NCBI RefSeq assembly: GCF_011378715.1
Contig: NZ_WTKU01000003.1
Location: 186,001-250,000, forward strand
Source: Psychromonas sp. SA13A
GTDB taxonomy: Bacteria; Pseudomonadota; Gammaproteobacteria; Enterobacterales; Psychromonadaceae
Length of the DNA: 64,000 nt
Reading direction: 5' to 3'
Shown: piece after piece, positions 1 through 8,695 of the stretch
How positions within the stretch are numbered: position 1 is the stretch's first letter
Layout of the letters: every line of letters begins with the position of its first letter
Translations under genes and position numbers: made by a program
The notes under the pieces: model-generated
Seen by the model: the letters and a program-made list of their open reading frames with translations, nothing else
What the model was told of the DNA's origin: nothing
Databases searched by the model: none

Positions 1-854
1 AGCAACGGTTGTGCAAAAATTGCAGGTAATTTTGTGCCTTCAACACCCGCTGCCAATGCATCTTGATTAGCAACTAAGTTAGATAACACAAACGGTGCAA
101 TGATCCCTCCGGTAATAGCAGAGCCGTGCACACCCGCCCACCATAAAACTTGAGCAATAAAAGAGACTAATAGAAATGCAGCTAACGAGTCCGATGCAGA
201 GATAAGCGGTTTAAATATCTCCATGATAGCTTCTGGAATAATAAAACCAGTTTCTGCATGAATAAAAAGATTGAGAGGATAAATAGTCACCATCACTATC
301 GCAATGGGTATTAACAGGTCAAATGAATCACGTATTTTCTCTGGTACTTGATGAGGTAACTTAATACCCACATTGTATTTATGTAGTAGACGCATCATTT
401 CCGGTACAAATATACCAATGAGAATCGCAGTGAAGATACCCGTTCCTCCCATGAATTGCATTGATAATGCGCCGTCAGAGACTGGAGCTGAAATCATCAA
501 AAATGTTGAGAGTGATAATAAACCGGCCATAAATGGGTTTAGAGTAGAATAAAAACGAGCTAAGTTATAACCTAAACCGGTAACGATCCAAAGCGTCATA
601 ATACCCATTGTAAAATTGAATGGGTGTAGAATTTGCTCTCGGTATTCACGGGCAAATGTTGACCAAATATTAGTTGCATTTTCTCCAAAAGGAGGGAAAG
701 CAATAACCAGTAGAAATGAACCAACAATGATAAAAGGGATTGCACCAATAAATGCATCACGAATGGCTTGCACATGTCGCTGTTGCCCGACTCGCCCAGC
801 AACGGGGGCTACTGTACTTTGGAGGAATCCAAAGAATTTATCTTTTATAGTCAT
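1..854 (-). CDS. PTS EIIC, lactose/cellobiose family (partial)
   Basis: Membrane permease subunit of a sugar phosphotransferase system, cut off by the left edge of the window (about 284 residues visible, C-terminus missing). The translated protein begins MTIKDKFFGFLQ and has several hydrophobic segments. The signature near the visible end, LWWAGVHGSAITGG, corresponds to the substrate-binding loop of the CelB/ChbC/LacE EIIC family. The family imports and phosphorylates beta-disaccharides such as cellobiose or diacetylchitobiose; the exact sugar cannot be read here. The ATG at 854 has an AGGA Shine-Dalgarno about 8 bases upstream. Two copies of a palindromic motif lie 200-270 bp upstream and may be operators. 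The EIIA/EIIB partners are not in the window. Confidence 0.88.
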   Translation of the reverse strand, partial: MTIKDKFFGFLQSTVAPVAGRVGQQRHVQAIRDAFIGAIPFIIVGSFLLVIAFPPFGENATNIWSTFAREYREQILHPFNFTMGIMTLWIVTGLGYNLARFYSTLNPFMAGLLSLSTFLMISAPVSDGALSMQFMGGTGIFTAILIGIFVPEMMRLLHKYNVGIKLPHQVPEKIRDSFDLLIPIAIVMVTIYPLNLFIHAETGFIIPEAIMEIFKPLISASDSLAAFLLVSFIAQVLWWAGVHGSAITGGIIAPFVLSNLVANQDALAAGVEGTKLPAIFAQPL

Positions 855-1053
855 TAGCGAATCCTTTTTCTATTTGAATGTAAGTACTAATATTACAATT
901 GGGTATAAGGTTGTTATTTATTGAGCCAAAAAATAAAATATAAATAGCAAGTCATAAACATGAACTTTAAAAGTAAGAATACATATTTAAATTATGTTTT
1001 ATAGATATTAAGTATATTTTCATGTTCTAATTTTGATAAGCAATATCATTACA

Positions 1054-1073
1054 TTAAAACCATATGGTTTTAA
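1054..1073. promoter_or_regulatory. Perfect 20-bp palindrome, candidate operator
   Basis: TTAAAACCATATGGTTTTAA is a perfect inverted repeat about 200 bp upstream of the PTS EIIC start. A near-identical copy (16-bp core, one mismatch) is centred exactly 50 bp away. Such a pair suggests a dimeric regulator of the sugar PTS gene; the regulator is not visible in the window. Confidence 0.5.
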
Positions 1074-1105
1074 GTGAGTTAATTAAAAAACAATACTTCC
1101 ATCAC

Positions 1106-1121
1106 AAAACTATATGGTTTT
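1106..1121. promoter_or_regulatory. Second copy of the palindromic candidate operator
   Basis: AAAACTATATGGTTTT differs from the core of the 1054-1073 palindrome at one base. Its centre is 50 bp from the first centre, close to five helical turns, as expected for two dimers bound to one face of the DNA. Confidence 0.42.
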
Positions 1122-1380
1122 AAATTAAAGTGATAACGTTATTAGGAGGGGTTAAAGTTGGATCTGATAGGGTTAAAAGAAACTTTAATAAGCATATAAA
1201 GCATTGAATCATATTCATTAATAATGAATATCTGAGAACTAACACTTAAGTGATAAAAATCAACCACTTAAAGTTTAGTTATTTAAACTCTCTCTTTTTA
1301 TAGCAACGTAAATGGTCCCCGATAATGTCGATGTTATTTAATTTAATCGGAGGCTCTTATTTTTATGAGTACTCTTAGTC

Positions 1381-1521
1381 GTCTGCGCTTATCCAGCCAT
1401 TTTGATACTTATTTACTAGATGTTTTACCCTTGCAGTGACTTTCTTTTGCTTTCCAAAAATAAAAAATTATATCTAAAAATAGCAAAGAAAAAGGCACAT
1501 CGGTTCGTTCTCTGATCCAAG
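1381..1521. repeat. Dispersed repeat family A, copy 1 (partial)
   Basis: This stretch aligns to 10500-10643. The shared blocks include GTCTGCGCT, TGACTTTCTTTT, TAGCAAAGAAAAAGGCACA and TCTGATCCAAG, separated by diverged bases. The reverse strand gives a decayed relative of the 81-residue reading frame seen in the 10.5-kb copy, which suggests a non-coding repeat rather than a gene. Confidence 0.65.
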
Positions 1522-1942
1522 CTAACTATTCATTTTAAACGTATTTTTTCAGGGTGGCGCTCCATCGCTATTCTTTTTTATTATCAAATTAAGCAATGCG
1601 ACTTTATATTTTCCCATCTAATCATTTATACATAAAACACCCATATGGTGGTATTTTTTTGATTGTAATATGTTTTTAATGTATTGTGTGCGCGAATTAA
1701 ATATAGCTTCTTTATTGAATGAAAAGATATTCCATTATTGAGTTAACTTATTGTGTTTATATCCTTTTCTAGATTCGCATAATAAGTGTAATTTCCTATA
1801 TTTGATTTAAATAACCACATAGAGATTACGCTAAGACTTTGATATTAATTTCAGACATCTCAAAGTGAAAAAACGTAATTTATCTAAATAATATAAACGA
1901 CTAACAATCGTCTTCGATGATTTAAATTTAAAAGGATAGGTA

Positions 1943-2368
1943 ATGAAATTTGTAAAGGTTGCTGTATTGGCTCTCACTGCTTTAATAATATCTGGGTGTG
2001 CAGGTGGATTAAATTCAATGCAAAAAAGGGAATATGCAGCTTTTGAAAATGAAGGTATTTTAATCGAAGAAAAAAAACCAATGGTTGGTGCTGCGTTGGG
2101 TCTTTTACCTGGATTTGGTTCTTTCTATGCTAGAGAGCCTGGTTATGGCGTTGTTAATTTATTATTTTGGCCTGCCTCTATCTTGTGGGATCCTGTCAGT
2201 GGTTATGATGGTGCTCAATCAATTAACTACGATATGACTAAAACATATTTAAGAAAAGAAAAGGGTAAGGAATTAATTGCTTTAGAAGAACTATTAATTG
2301 CTGATCAAATCGATAATAAAACTTATCTTATTGAGAAAAGAAAGATTGAGCAAAAATACGAGTATTAA
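1943..2368 (+). CDS. Small lipoprotein of unknown function
   Basis: A 141-residue protein with a lipoprotein signal: a lysine-containing N-terminus, a hydrophobic stretch and the lipobox ISGC with the acceptor cysteine at about residue 19. It is therefore predicted to be lipid-anchored in the envelope. A hydrophobic middle (GAALGLLPGFGSFYAREPGYGVVNLLFWP split over residues 50-80) and the SILWDPVSGY motif recall a conserved uncharacterised lipoprotein family seen in several gammaproteobacteria; I know no function for it. The C-terminus is charged and helical. The ATG has an AAGGATAGG Shine-Dalgarno. It appears to be a single-gene unit, followed by a hairpin at 2446. Confidence 0.8.
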   Translation: MKFVKVAVLALTALIISGCAGGLNSMQKREYAAFENEGILIEEKKPMVGAALGLLPGFGSFYAREPGYGVVNLLFWPASILWDPVSGYDGAQSINYDMTKTYLRKEKGKELIALEELLIADQIDNKTYLIEKRKIEQKYEY

Positions 2369-2741
2369 TCGATTTTCGACCCTGTAAATAGTGCTGTTAT
2401 CTTTTTCAGCTATATTTTGCATTAGTTAAAAATCTCTTAATCTCTTTGCGAGGTAGTAAGCTTAGCCATGCTAAGTTACCTCCTCGCAACTTTATTTCAA
2501 AACAGCGTCTAACAACAATGCTTATCAATAATACCTATCAACAATACCTATCAAAAAATCTCTTAACAATTATCCAAAACAGCGTCTAACAACAATACCG
2601 ATCAATAACACTTAACCCCACAACAGAAACTAATCCTAAATTATATGCTTAGCCATATAGCGTTCACTTCACGACGGTTCTTGTCTTTAAGTGCTTGCCT
2701 AGCCAAAAAGTATAAAAGCGATTATTTTCTTTTTCAAAAAA
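2369..2741. other. Intergenic region with hairpin and duplicated segment
   Basis: 373 bp between the lipoprotein and the convergent transporter. An imperfect inverted repeat lies at 2446-2489. A 22-bp block (CAAAACAGCGTCTAACAACAAT) occurs at 2498-2519 and again at about 2575-2596, with related AT-rich copies between. No gene seen. Confidence 0.55.
2446..2489. terminator. Imperfect hairpin, probable bidirectional terminator
   Basis: Arms TTGCGAGG...CCTCGCAA extend inward through TAAGCTTAGC/GCTAAGTTA with a few mismatches. It lies downstream of the lipoprotein gene and is followed by a short T-containing tract. Confidence 0.5.
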
Positions 2742-4151
2742 TTATAGCCAGCCCAATAGTTGCCACCATAAGTAATCAAGTGGCATTAACACCACTATGG
2801 TTAATATCGCTAACGGTATCGTTATTTTTACTAAGCTCGTAAGTGACTCCCTTGATAACTGCATGGCAAGCACTAAAGGAGCTACTTGATAAGGGAATAA
2901 TACAGTTGAAAAGCCGATAACTTGTGTCATTAATACTGCGGGTAATGAAAGTCCTGTGGCTTGTGCAAAATCAGTGGCCATCGGTGAGAGTACGGTAGGG
3001 ACACCGGGAACAGTTGTTACTAATCCTGTTAATGTTGAAATAAGTGAAAGCGACATAAAACTAAAAAAGCCGTTTTCCGATGCGCTCGGTAATAAATGAG
3101 TAAATGCTTCTCCCATAAACGCACCTACACCTGAAACATTAACCAATGTACCTAAGCCGAGTGCTGCAGCAACAAATACGACGGTACCAAAATCAACTGA
3201 ACTGTTAAATTTCTTTGTTTCAAGTACACCCCATCGTGGTAATAATAAAACGATAGTCGCAACAAGACCGACCCAAGCTGGGTTCACACCATGTATTGAG
3301 TCAGTGATCCAAAACAGTAAGGTGAGTCCGAGAATAATGACAACTTTTCTTTGTAATTTATTGATATGTATATGGTCACTCGGTTCATTTGTATCCTGAG
3401 CATGCAGGCTCTTAGTAGGTTTGTCGACAATTGACGCAGGAAACAACTTCAATACTAAGTATATAATTAAGAGTGATTTAACAATTCCTAGTATTGGAAA
3501 ATGTAATAGTAAATATTCCATATAACCAAAGTGTACATTAAACAGTGTTTCACTGGATCCGACTAAAATCATATTAGGAATATTTGCTGGTAGTACCGCA
3601 AAACTAGGCATGTTGCATGAAATTGCTAACGCCGTTGCCACACCTTTACGGCCATTACTTCCTTGAGCAAAGCCCACATGCTCAGCAAGCGCCATCCCCA
3701 CTGGAATTAATACCACGGCGCGACCAACTGAAGAGGGCATAATAAACCCTAAAATAATGGCACTAAACACTAACCCTGAGATAAGTCGTGGATAGCTAAG
3801 TGTTAAATGTGGTGCGATGAATGAAGCACATTTTTTATCTAAAGCTGAGGTGGAAATAGCTGAGCCAATAATAAACCCTGAAATAATCAGCCAAATAGCG
3901 GTGGATGAGAATCCTGAAAATAAAGCACTAGGTTCGATTAATTGCAATATCACTGATAAAGCAAAAAACATTAATCCAGTTAAGAAAGGGGGGAGCAATG
4001 AAGCACTCCAACAGGTCAGAGTTATTAGTATAACTGCAGCGCTATATGAAAATGAAACGGGATAGTTTGCTAATGGAAACGCCATCATATAGAGAGCGGC
4101 AGCAATAGCCGTAAATGCAGCTATGCTTTTAAAATTAAGTGTAGGCGCCAC
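2742..4151 (-). CDS. SLC13/DASS-family anion transporter
   Basis: A 469-residue polytopic inner-membrane protein with about 11-12 hydrophobic segments. The two halves carry related re-entrant regions, around SSVGRAVVLIPVGMAL in the first half and TTVPGVPTVLSPMATDF in the second. This arrangement is typical of the divalent anion/sodium symporter (DASS, SLC13) and citrate-type permease group, which import dicarboxylates, citrate or sulfate with sodium. The canonical SNT motifs of INDY-type members are not obvious, so the substrate is open. It is transcribed divergently from the AraC-type regulator remnant, which was probably its activator. Length is normal for the family. Confidence 0.82.
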   Translation of the reverse strand: MAPTLNFKSIAAFTAIAAALYMMAFPLANYPVSFSYSAAVILITLTCWSASLLPPFLTGLMFFALSVILQLIEPSALFSGFSSTAIWLIISGFIIGSAISTSALDKKCASFIAPHLTLSYPRLISGLVFSAIILGFIMPSSVGRAVVLIPVGMALAEHVGFAQGSNGRKGVATALAISCNMPSFAVLPANIPNMILVGSSETLFNVHFGYMEYLLLHFPILGIVKSLLIIYLVLKLFPASIVDKPTKSLHAQDTNEPSDHIHINKLQRKVVIILGLTLLFWITDSIHGVNPAWVGLVATIVLLLPRWGVLETKKFNSSVDFGTVVFVAAALGLGTLVNVSGVGAFMGEAFTHLLPSASENGFFSFMSLSLISTLTGLVTTVPGVPTVLSPMATDFAQATGLSLPAVLMTQVIGFSTVLFPYQVAPLVLAMQLSRESLTSLVKITIPLAILTIVVLMPLDYLWWQLLGWL

Positions 4152-4262
4152 GACAGTGATCCTTGTTATGTTGAAAAATGTTGCAACGAAGACGTTGATG
4201 CGTCTATGATATCTGACCTTTGTTGGCGTTTTAAGTGGTTATTATGACAAAAGATATCGCTA

Positions 4263-5327
4263 ATGCGACAATGTTACCTCCGAGCAATGTTGCCTCCGAG
4301 CAATGTCGCCTTTATTGTAGACTCGACCAAACCTGTACTTACCCATCAAAGGAGTATGCCAGCAGAAGCTAACATCATGTCCCATGCTCATCCTCGAGGT
4401 CAATTATTATGGGCTGAGAAAGGTGTATTGCGAGTGACAGGAGAAGAAAACGTTTGGGTTGTTCCTTCTTCACATGCAATGTGGATCCCTGGTGATATTA
4501 CCCATCAAGTTAGTAGCGAAACCAATACACGTATTCGTAATTAATACCCGTTACCACTCAATATGCATTATTCAGTCGCTAACTCGGACATCAAGACAAG
4601 GCGTAACATGACGACAATGGTTAATCCTTATCGAATGTTACAACGCAGTATTGGTTTTCGAGTTAGCGACCCACAGGGCATGCCGTGAGATAACCATCTT
4701 CGTTGTTATAAAGTTTCTATTTAACTCATTATATCTTCAACTTTATGCCTAGAACCTGTTCACCTCACGTCTTGCTGATTTTTGCATCTTGAATGATAAC
4801 GGGTATGTATCGACCCCAGTTATAAAGTACGGAAGCAAGAACAAACGATAGTGATGGTCGCTATTAGTCCGCTATTACAATAAATAATATTGCGTTTAAC
4901 TGATACCAAGCAAACATTATCTGAAATACGTAAACAACGATTGGGTTTAGTAGCAATCGATGAATTAGAAGTCTTGCCCGCGGTTAACGCGTGTATACAT
5001 TCAGGACATGATCCAAGGTTGCAACGTCTAGTTAGCTATATCGTGCTGCACCCTAAGCAGTCGCTCTCATTAGTAGAATTATCTAGGTTAGCTGGCGCAA
5101 GTGTAAGAACCATTGAACGACTCTTTAAAACGGAAACTGGTATGACCTTTCGTCAATGGCGAAGCCGGTTTCGATTAATGAATGCATTGGTGCAATTATC
5201 TGAAGGTGAAAGTTCAACGGCCGTAGCCTATGAATTAGGGTATAAAAGTGTCAGCAGTTTTATCCAAGCGTTCAAAATACAGTTTGGTTGTACACCGCAA
5301 GAATACAATAGACGCCAATTATTGTAG
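4263..5327 (+). pseudogene. AraC-family regulator interrupted by a MITE-like element
   Basis: Two frames together make one AraC-type regulator. The first (4263-4544) encodes the cupin sensor half: SHAHPRGQLLWAEKGVLRV and VVPSSHAMWIPGDITHQV are typical of the family. It ends at the left edge of an inserted 263-bp repeat. Reading resumes after the insert (about 4809: IDPSYKVRKQEQ...VMVAISPLLQ), hits an in-frame TAA at 4881-4883, then continues as IILRLTDTKQTLSE into the double helix-turn-helix half ending at 5327 (LSRLAGASVRTIERLFKTETG, AYELGYKSVSSFIQAFK). The C-terminal half could start at TTG 4890, but no ribosome site supports this. It probably once controlled the divergent DASS transporter. 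Two independent lesions make loss of function very likely. Confidence 0.82.
4544..4806. mobile_element. MITE-like element, copy 1
   Basis: A 263-bp segment with imperfect terminal inverted repeats of about 30 bp: the left end begins ATACCCGTTACCACTCAA and the reverse complement of the right end begins ATACCCGTTATCATTCAA. Inside, GTCGCTAACTCG (4575-4586) pairs with CGAGTTAGCGAC (4659-4670), and GTAACAT pairs with ATGTTAC within that, so the left half can fold into a nested hairpin. A diverged second copy lies at 58829-59105. It has no coding capacity. A target duplication is not clear. It sits inside the AraC-type gene. Confidence 0.8.
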
Positions 5328-5825
5328 GTTGCTAATAAACTAATCTAACGCATTATCTATTGATACCTGTTAAATGCTGTTTCGTTATTCTTTATGTAAA
5401 GTGCTGCTTCATTATTGAGCTACTTAATAGACCACGTAATGGACCATTTAATAGATTACGTAACCAAGGTAATTCGTTACCAAAATTAACATTTTCCTTT
5501 TATCCATTTTTCCTGACGTTCAAAAAATAACTTGGTGCTTATTACGCGAATCCAAGGAGTAATTAGGTTGCGATTATTTGAAACAATAGACTGCTACAGA
5601 TAAGTGTTATATTTTTTTGATTTATTAATAATTAATTTTAATGCGTTGATAAATAATGATATTTACATTTTATTGCTTTATAAAGGATGTTTCGAATTTG
5701 TATTAAAATTTAAGCGTGCTATAAATAATTGTCTAATTTAATTTTTATCAATTCGATAAATTAATATCATAAATAATAATCTATTGCGCTAATGCATCTG
5801 ATTCAGTAATTACAATATTATTAGC
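5328..5825. other. AT-rich intergenic region before the riboswitch
   Basis: About 500 bp. The first part has short degenerate repeats (tagaccacgtaatgg-like blocks near 5430-5470). The rest is very AT-rich and includes the promoter candidate for the riboswitch transcript. No gene seen. Confidence 0.5.
5784..5812 (+). promoter_or_regulatory. Candidate sigma-70 promoter of the riboswitch transcript
   Basis: TTGCGC (5784-5789) and TAATTA (5807-5812) are 17 bp apart, and the predicted start falls just before the riboswitch aptamer. The match is modest and position is the main argument. Confidence 0.35.
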
Positions 5826-5827
5826 TA

Positions 5828-5915
5828 GAAAAAGGCAACTTAAGGGAAACCTTAATACGCAAAACCACCGGCCTATTGACAATTTATTGTCTACGGTAGC
5901 GGAGTTACCGAGGCC
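5828..5915 (+). ncRNA. c-di-GMP-I (GEMM-I) riboswitch aptamer
   Basis: The segment has the diagnostic elements of the class in order: AAGGCAA, a perfect TTAAGG-GAAA-CCTTAA hairpin with GNRA tetraloop, ACGCAAA, CCACCGGCCTA, a variable hairpin (TTGACAATTTATTGTC) and CGGTAGCGGAGTTACCGAGGCC as the closing receptor hairpin. These correspond to the conserved blocks of Vc2-type GEMM RNAs that bind cyclic di-GMP. It sits about 85 nt upstream of the start codon of the FN3 lipoprotein gene. No strong intrinsic terminator is visible in the leader, so control may be at translation initiation. The G of the usual GCAAAGCC block is A here. Confidence 0.88.
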
Positions 5916-5999
5916 ATGATACTTCTCATTTATCCTCTTTATTTTTTTCTTCTGTTATATATAAAAATTTCTGAATCATCACTTTTGTTGGAGACAAAA

Positions 6000-6605
6000 A
6001 TGATGATTTTAAAAACCACGCTATTTAAAGCGATGTTATGTCTTTTTCCTGTTTTATTAATGGGTTGTGGTTCATCTGGCTCATCAAGTTCAGAGTCAGC
6101 TAAAGTATCAGAACAAGCTGATTCAAGTGAAGAATCTGCTGCTAAAGAGTCATTAGATACAATAATCGCCACAGAAGATGATGCAGTAGAAGACTCTACT
6201 TCAGAGAACACTCTAGTTGAGGACTCAAGAAGTGAGACTCCTATTCTTAGTGGGTCGATTGATAATGGAGCGATTGTTAATGAATCTATTCTTGAAGAAG
6301 AAAGCACACAACAAACGGATACGTCTTCAAATACCGATGATTTACTCAGCACTCCTGAGTCAGAACAAGCGAGTGAAGTCGATTTATATATCACTTGGGG
6401 TGATAATTCTGATAATGAAGTAGAATTTATTATCGAGCGCCGTATTCAATCTAATGTTGATTATGGAACTACGTATTATGTTGCTGAAAATACAACATCA
6501 TATAATGACGAAGGTGTTCAAGTAGGTGAAACTTACTGCTATCGTGTTAGTGCATCAAACAGTATTGGTAAATCGTCATCGTCTGAACAATGTATAGAAT
6601 TATAA
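6000..6605 (+). CDS. Serine-rich lipoprotein with FN3-like domain
   Basis: A lipoprotein of 201 residues starting at the ATG at 6000, which has TTGGAGAC as ribosome site; an upstream in-frame ATG at 5916 lies against the riboswitch and lacks one. The N-terminus has a signal with lipobox LLMGC. A long Ser/Glu/Asp-rich, probably disordered stalk follows, for about 100 residues. The C-terminal ~80 residues (DLYITWGDNSDNEVEFIIERR ... YCYRVSASNSIGKSSSS) read as a fibronectin type III domain. Envelope-anchored FN3 proteins often act in adhesion. The c-di-GMP riboswitch in its leader fits a surface or biofilm role, but this is inference. Confidence 0.8.
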   Translation: MMILKTTLFKAMLCLFPVLLMGCGSSGSSSSESAKVSEQADSSEESAAKESLDTIIATEDDAVEDSTSENTLVEDSRSETPILSGSIDNGAIVNESILEEESTQQTDTSSNTDDLLSTPESEQASEVDLYITWGDNSDNEVEFIIERRIQSNVDYGTTYYVAENTTSYNDEGVQVGETYCYRVSASNSIGKSSSSEQCIEL

Positions 6606-6621
6606 TTTCAGTCCAAATCTA

Positions 6622-6645
6622 AGCCAAACACTCTGTTTGGCTTTG
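6622..6645 (+). terminator. Hairpin terminator after the FN3 lipoprotein gene
   Basis: AGCCAAACA CTC TGTTTGGCT followed by TTG. The stem is a perfect 9 bp but the T-tract is poor. The same AGCCAAAC/GTTTGGCT hairpin recurs in repeat family A near 10710. Confidence 0.55.
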
Positions 6646-6746
6646 CAAATAAATCACTTTCTTATTCCATATCAAAACCCAGTGCTGGCATCGTACTGAT
6701 ATCAATACTATACGTTTGCGCTGATCATGGTATTTATCGTAGTATT

Positions 6747-6840
6747 TTATCCTGTTTCGCTTTGCTAAAAGCAATTGATCATTTGCTAAGGCTTAACGTG
6801 GCGGGAGCTAACTATGTTGAGCATGGTCTTATTTGAAGTG
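6747..6840. repeat. Dispersed repeat family A, diverged 3' part
   Basis: Aligns with about 10725-10805: CCTGTTT.GCTTTG, AAAAG.AATTGAT, and a TGAG.CATG.T.TTATTTGAA end block are shared in order. The 5' part of the family is missing or too diverged to recognise. Confidence 0.45.
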
Positions 6841-7144
6841 ATTTTTAGATCATGGTGCAAAAGGTAATGCTTTCTCGGTTAGCTCTACACTCTCATTAGT
6901 CATTTAAAAGTAACCTATCCCAATTATAAGATTCTAATCTAAACGTAGAGCAAATTGCCTTAGATAAATAAAGTTATTATAATACAATTGGCGCATTCAA
7001 ATTCTTACCTATTATTAACTATTAATTTTGCCAATTCTGCTGAAATTAAATATATGACTGAAGATGATTTAAATCAATGGGGAAGGCAATACTGACCCCA
7101 TCCATTGATACTTTTTTATTACCTGCTTATTCAAAGACTGGAAG

Positions 7145-8695
7145 TTATTTAAAGCGGATCACTAGCTCATGAAGATCGTCAGCCGTTTTACTCAGGTCAT
7201 TAATAGAAGAGGCTGCATCGCTTGTAATAGTTACATTGTCATCGGTTAAGTCTGAAATACTGACTACTTGGCGATTAATATCTTCAGATACGTGAGTTTG
7301 CTGTTCAACAGCTGCGGCGATTTGGATAGACATATCTGAAATTTTACCAACAGAGTCAACAATGCCATTAAGCATTTCCCCACTCTCTAATACCCTTTCT
7401 AAACCGTTATTTGCTTCAATGGTGCCTTTTTGTACGTGAGCGACGGCATCGTCTGTTTTTTGGGTTAATAATTCAACGATATTATAAATCTCACTGGTTG
7501 AATCTTGTGTATTCTTGGCAAGGTTCCTCACTTCATCGGCAACAACCGCAAAACCTCTGCCTTGTTCGCCTGCTCGAGCGGCTTCAATCGCGGCATTTAA
7601 TGCAAGTAAATTGGTCTGTTTTGCAATTTTCTCAATCATATTCGTCGCTGTAGCAATTAACTTTGCTTGTTCTGATACGCTAATAACCGATTGACTAATG
7701 GTTTGCACCGTTTTTCGTAGTTCATTGATTGAATCACTGGTAACTTTAGCTAGTTGTTTACCTTCTGTAGCAAGCCCAAATGCAGTTTCAGTATATTTTG
7801 CCGTATCATTAACTCGTTCAGAGACCTCTGCAATTGTTGATGTTATTTCATTCATTGCAGTTGCAACTTGAGTGGTTTCTGACTGTTGTTGCTCCAGGCT
7901 ATTTTTAGAGTTTTGCACGAGTGTCGATGATTGATGAGAGCTTGCAGAAACTTTTTTTGCCGCATCTTCAATACGGCTAATAATAGTTGTTAAATGAGCC
8001 TGTTGACTAAGAGTTGCCACTTCTAAACTACCCAGCATACCAGTGTTGTTTGTATAGGATTGCACCGCTTGTTCGTGAGAAAAGTTATGTTTTAAACATT
8101 GAGACAAATTAGTAATAATGCGTTTTTTTACCGCGCTAACCCAAATACCATATAAAATAGTTGAACAAACAAGAAGGTTAAATGCAACGGGTATTGACCC
8201 TGCTATATAACTAATAATAGACAAAATCAACATGACACTTATAAATATAGTTGGCGTTGAAACAGACGCAGGTTTCTTCAGTCCCTTTCCTGCAGTTACT
8301 CGTTTATAAAGCTTTTCTGCTCTTTCTACATTCTCCTGTTTAGGGCATGACCGAACAGACTCATAGCCAATAATTACACCATTTTCAGTCACGGGTGTGA
8401 CATAGGCATCAACCCAATAATATTGCCCATCTTTGCAGCGGTTTTTAACCAAACCCATCCAAGGTTTACCTTGCTTTAGGTGCTCCCACATTACTTCAAA
8501 TACTGCTGGTGGCATATCAGGGTGTCTGACTAGATTATGCGGTTGGCCAATTAACTCATCACGCGAAAAACCACTTATTTCAACAAAAGCATCGTTACAA
8601 TAAGTTATATTGCCATCGTTATTTGTTACTGAAATTAACTTGGAATCTGGAGAGAATGTTTTTCGTTGATCGATAACGGGCAGATTTTTACGCAT
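7145..8695 (-). CDS. Aer-like methyl-accepting chemotaxis protein with PAS
   Basis: A 516-residue chemoreceptor. Residues about 20-120 form a PAS domain ([49 protein letters not shown]) close to that of the aerotaxis receptor Aer, which holds FAD. Two adjacent membrane segments lie at about 148-187 with no periplasmic sensor domain, as in Aer. The C-terminal half is the cytoplasmic signalling coiled coil; its conserved hairpin tip reads [20 protein letters not shown]. The CheR-docking pentapeptide at the C-terminus is absent. It likely senses redox or oxygen and signals to CheA/CheW. The start ATG is preceded by AAGGTTAAA. It appears monocistronic. Confidence 0.92.
   Translation of the reverse strand: MRKNLPVIDQRKTFSPDSKLISVTNNDGNITYCNDAFVEISGFSRDELIGQPHNLVRHPDMPPAVFEVMWEHLKQGKPWMGLVKNRCKDGQYYWVDAYVTPVTENGVIIGYESVRSCPKQENVERAEKLYKRVTAGKGLKKPASVSTPTIFISVMLILSIISYIAGSIPVAFNLLVCSTILYGIWVSAVKKRIITNLSQCLKHNFSHEQAVQSYTNNTGMLGSLEVATLSQQAHLTTIISRIEDAAKKVSASSHQSSTLVQNSKNSLEQQQSETTQVATAMNEITSTIAEVSERVNDTAKYTETAFGLATEGKQLAKVTSDSINELRKTVQTISQSVISVSEQAKLIATATNMIEKIAKQTNLLALNAAIEAARAGEQGRGFAVVADEVRNLAKNTQDSTSEIYNIVELLTQKTDDAVAHVQKGTIEANNGLERVLESGEMLNGIVDSVGKISDMSIQIAAAVEQQTHVSEDINRQVVSISDLTDDNVTITSDAASSINDLSKTADDLHELVIRFK

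Larger units (their letters stand above)
855..1942. other. Intergenic region with palindromes and a dispersed repeat
   Basis: About 1.1 kb without a credible gene. It contains the two palindromic sites annotated at 1054 and 1106, a perfect 10-bp-arm palindrome at 1211-1231 (ATATTCATTA arms), a copy of dispersed repeat family A (about 1381-1521) and a third CCATATGG core at 1641-1648. A 24-codon reading frame at 1365-1439 with a GGAGG upstream runs into the repeat and is not supported as a gene. Confidence 0.6.
6606..7144. other. Intergenic region with terminator and repeat remnant
   Basis: Holds the hairpin at 6622-6642 and a diverged part of dispersed repeat family A (about 6747-6840). The remainder is AT-rich and has no credible gene on either strand. 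Confidence 0.5.

Noticed and set aside
1365-1439. 24-codon frame with GGAGG upstream, possible leader peptide
   Set aside because: It runs into dispersed repeat family A, the ribosome-site spacing is long and no regulated gene follows on that strand within reach.
2645-2842. 65-codon plus-strand frame
   Set aside because: Its second half is antisense to the DASS transporter gene, with no ribosome site and no family resemblance.
5939-6394. 151-codon minus-strand frame
   Set aside because: Antisense shadow of the serine-rich lipoprotein gene; its Ser/Leu/Val composition follows from the complementary repeats.
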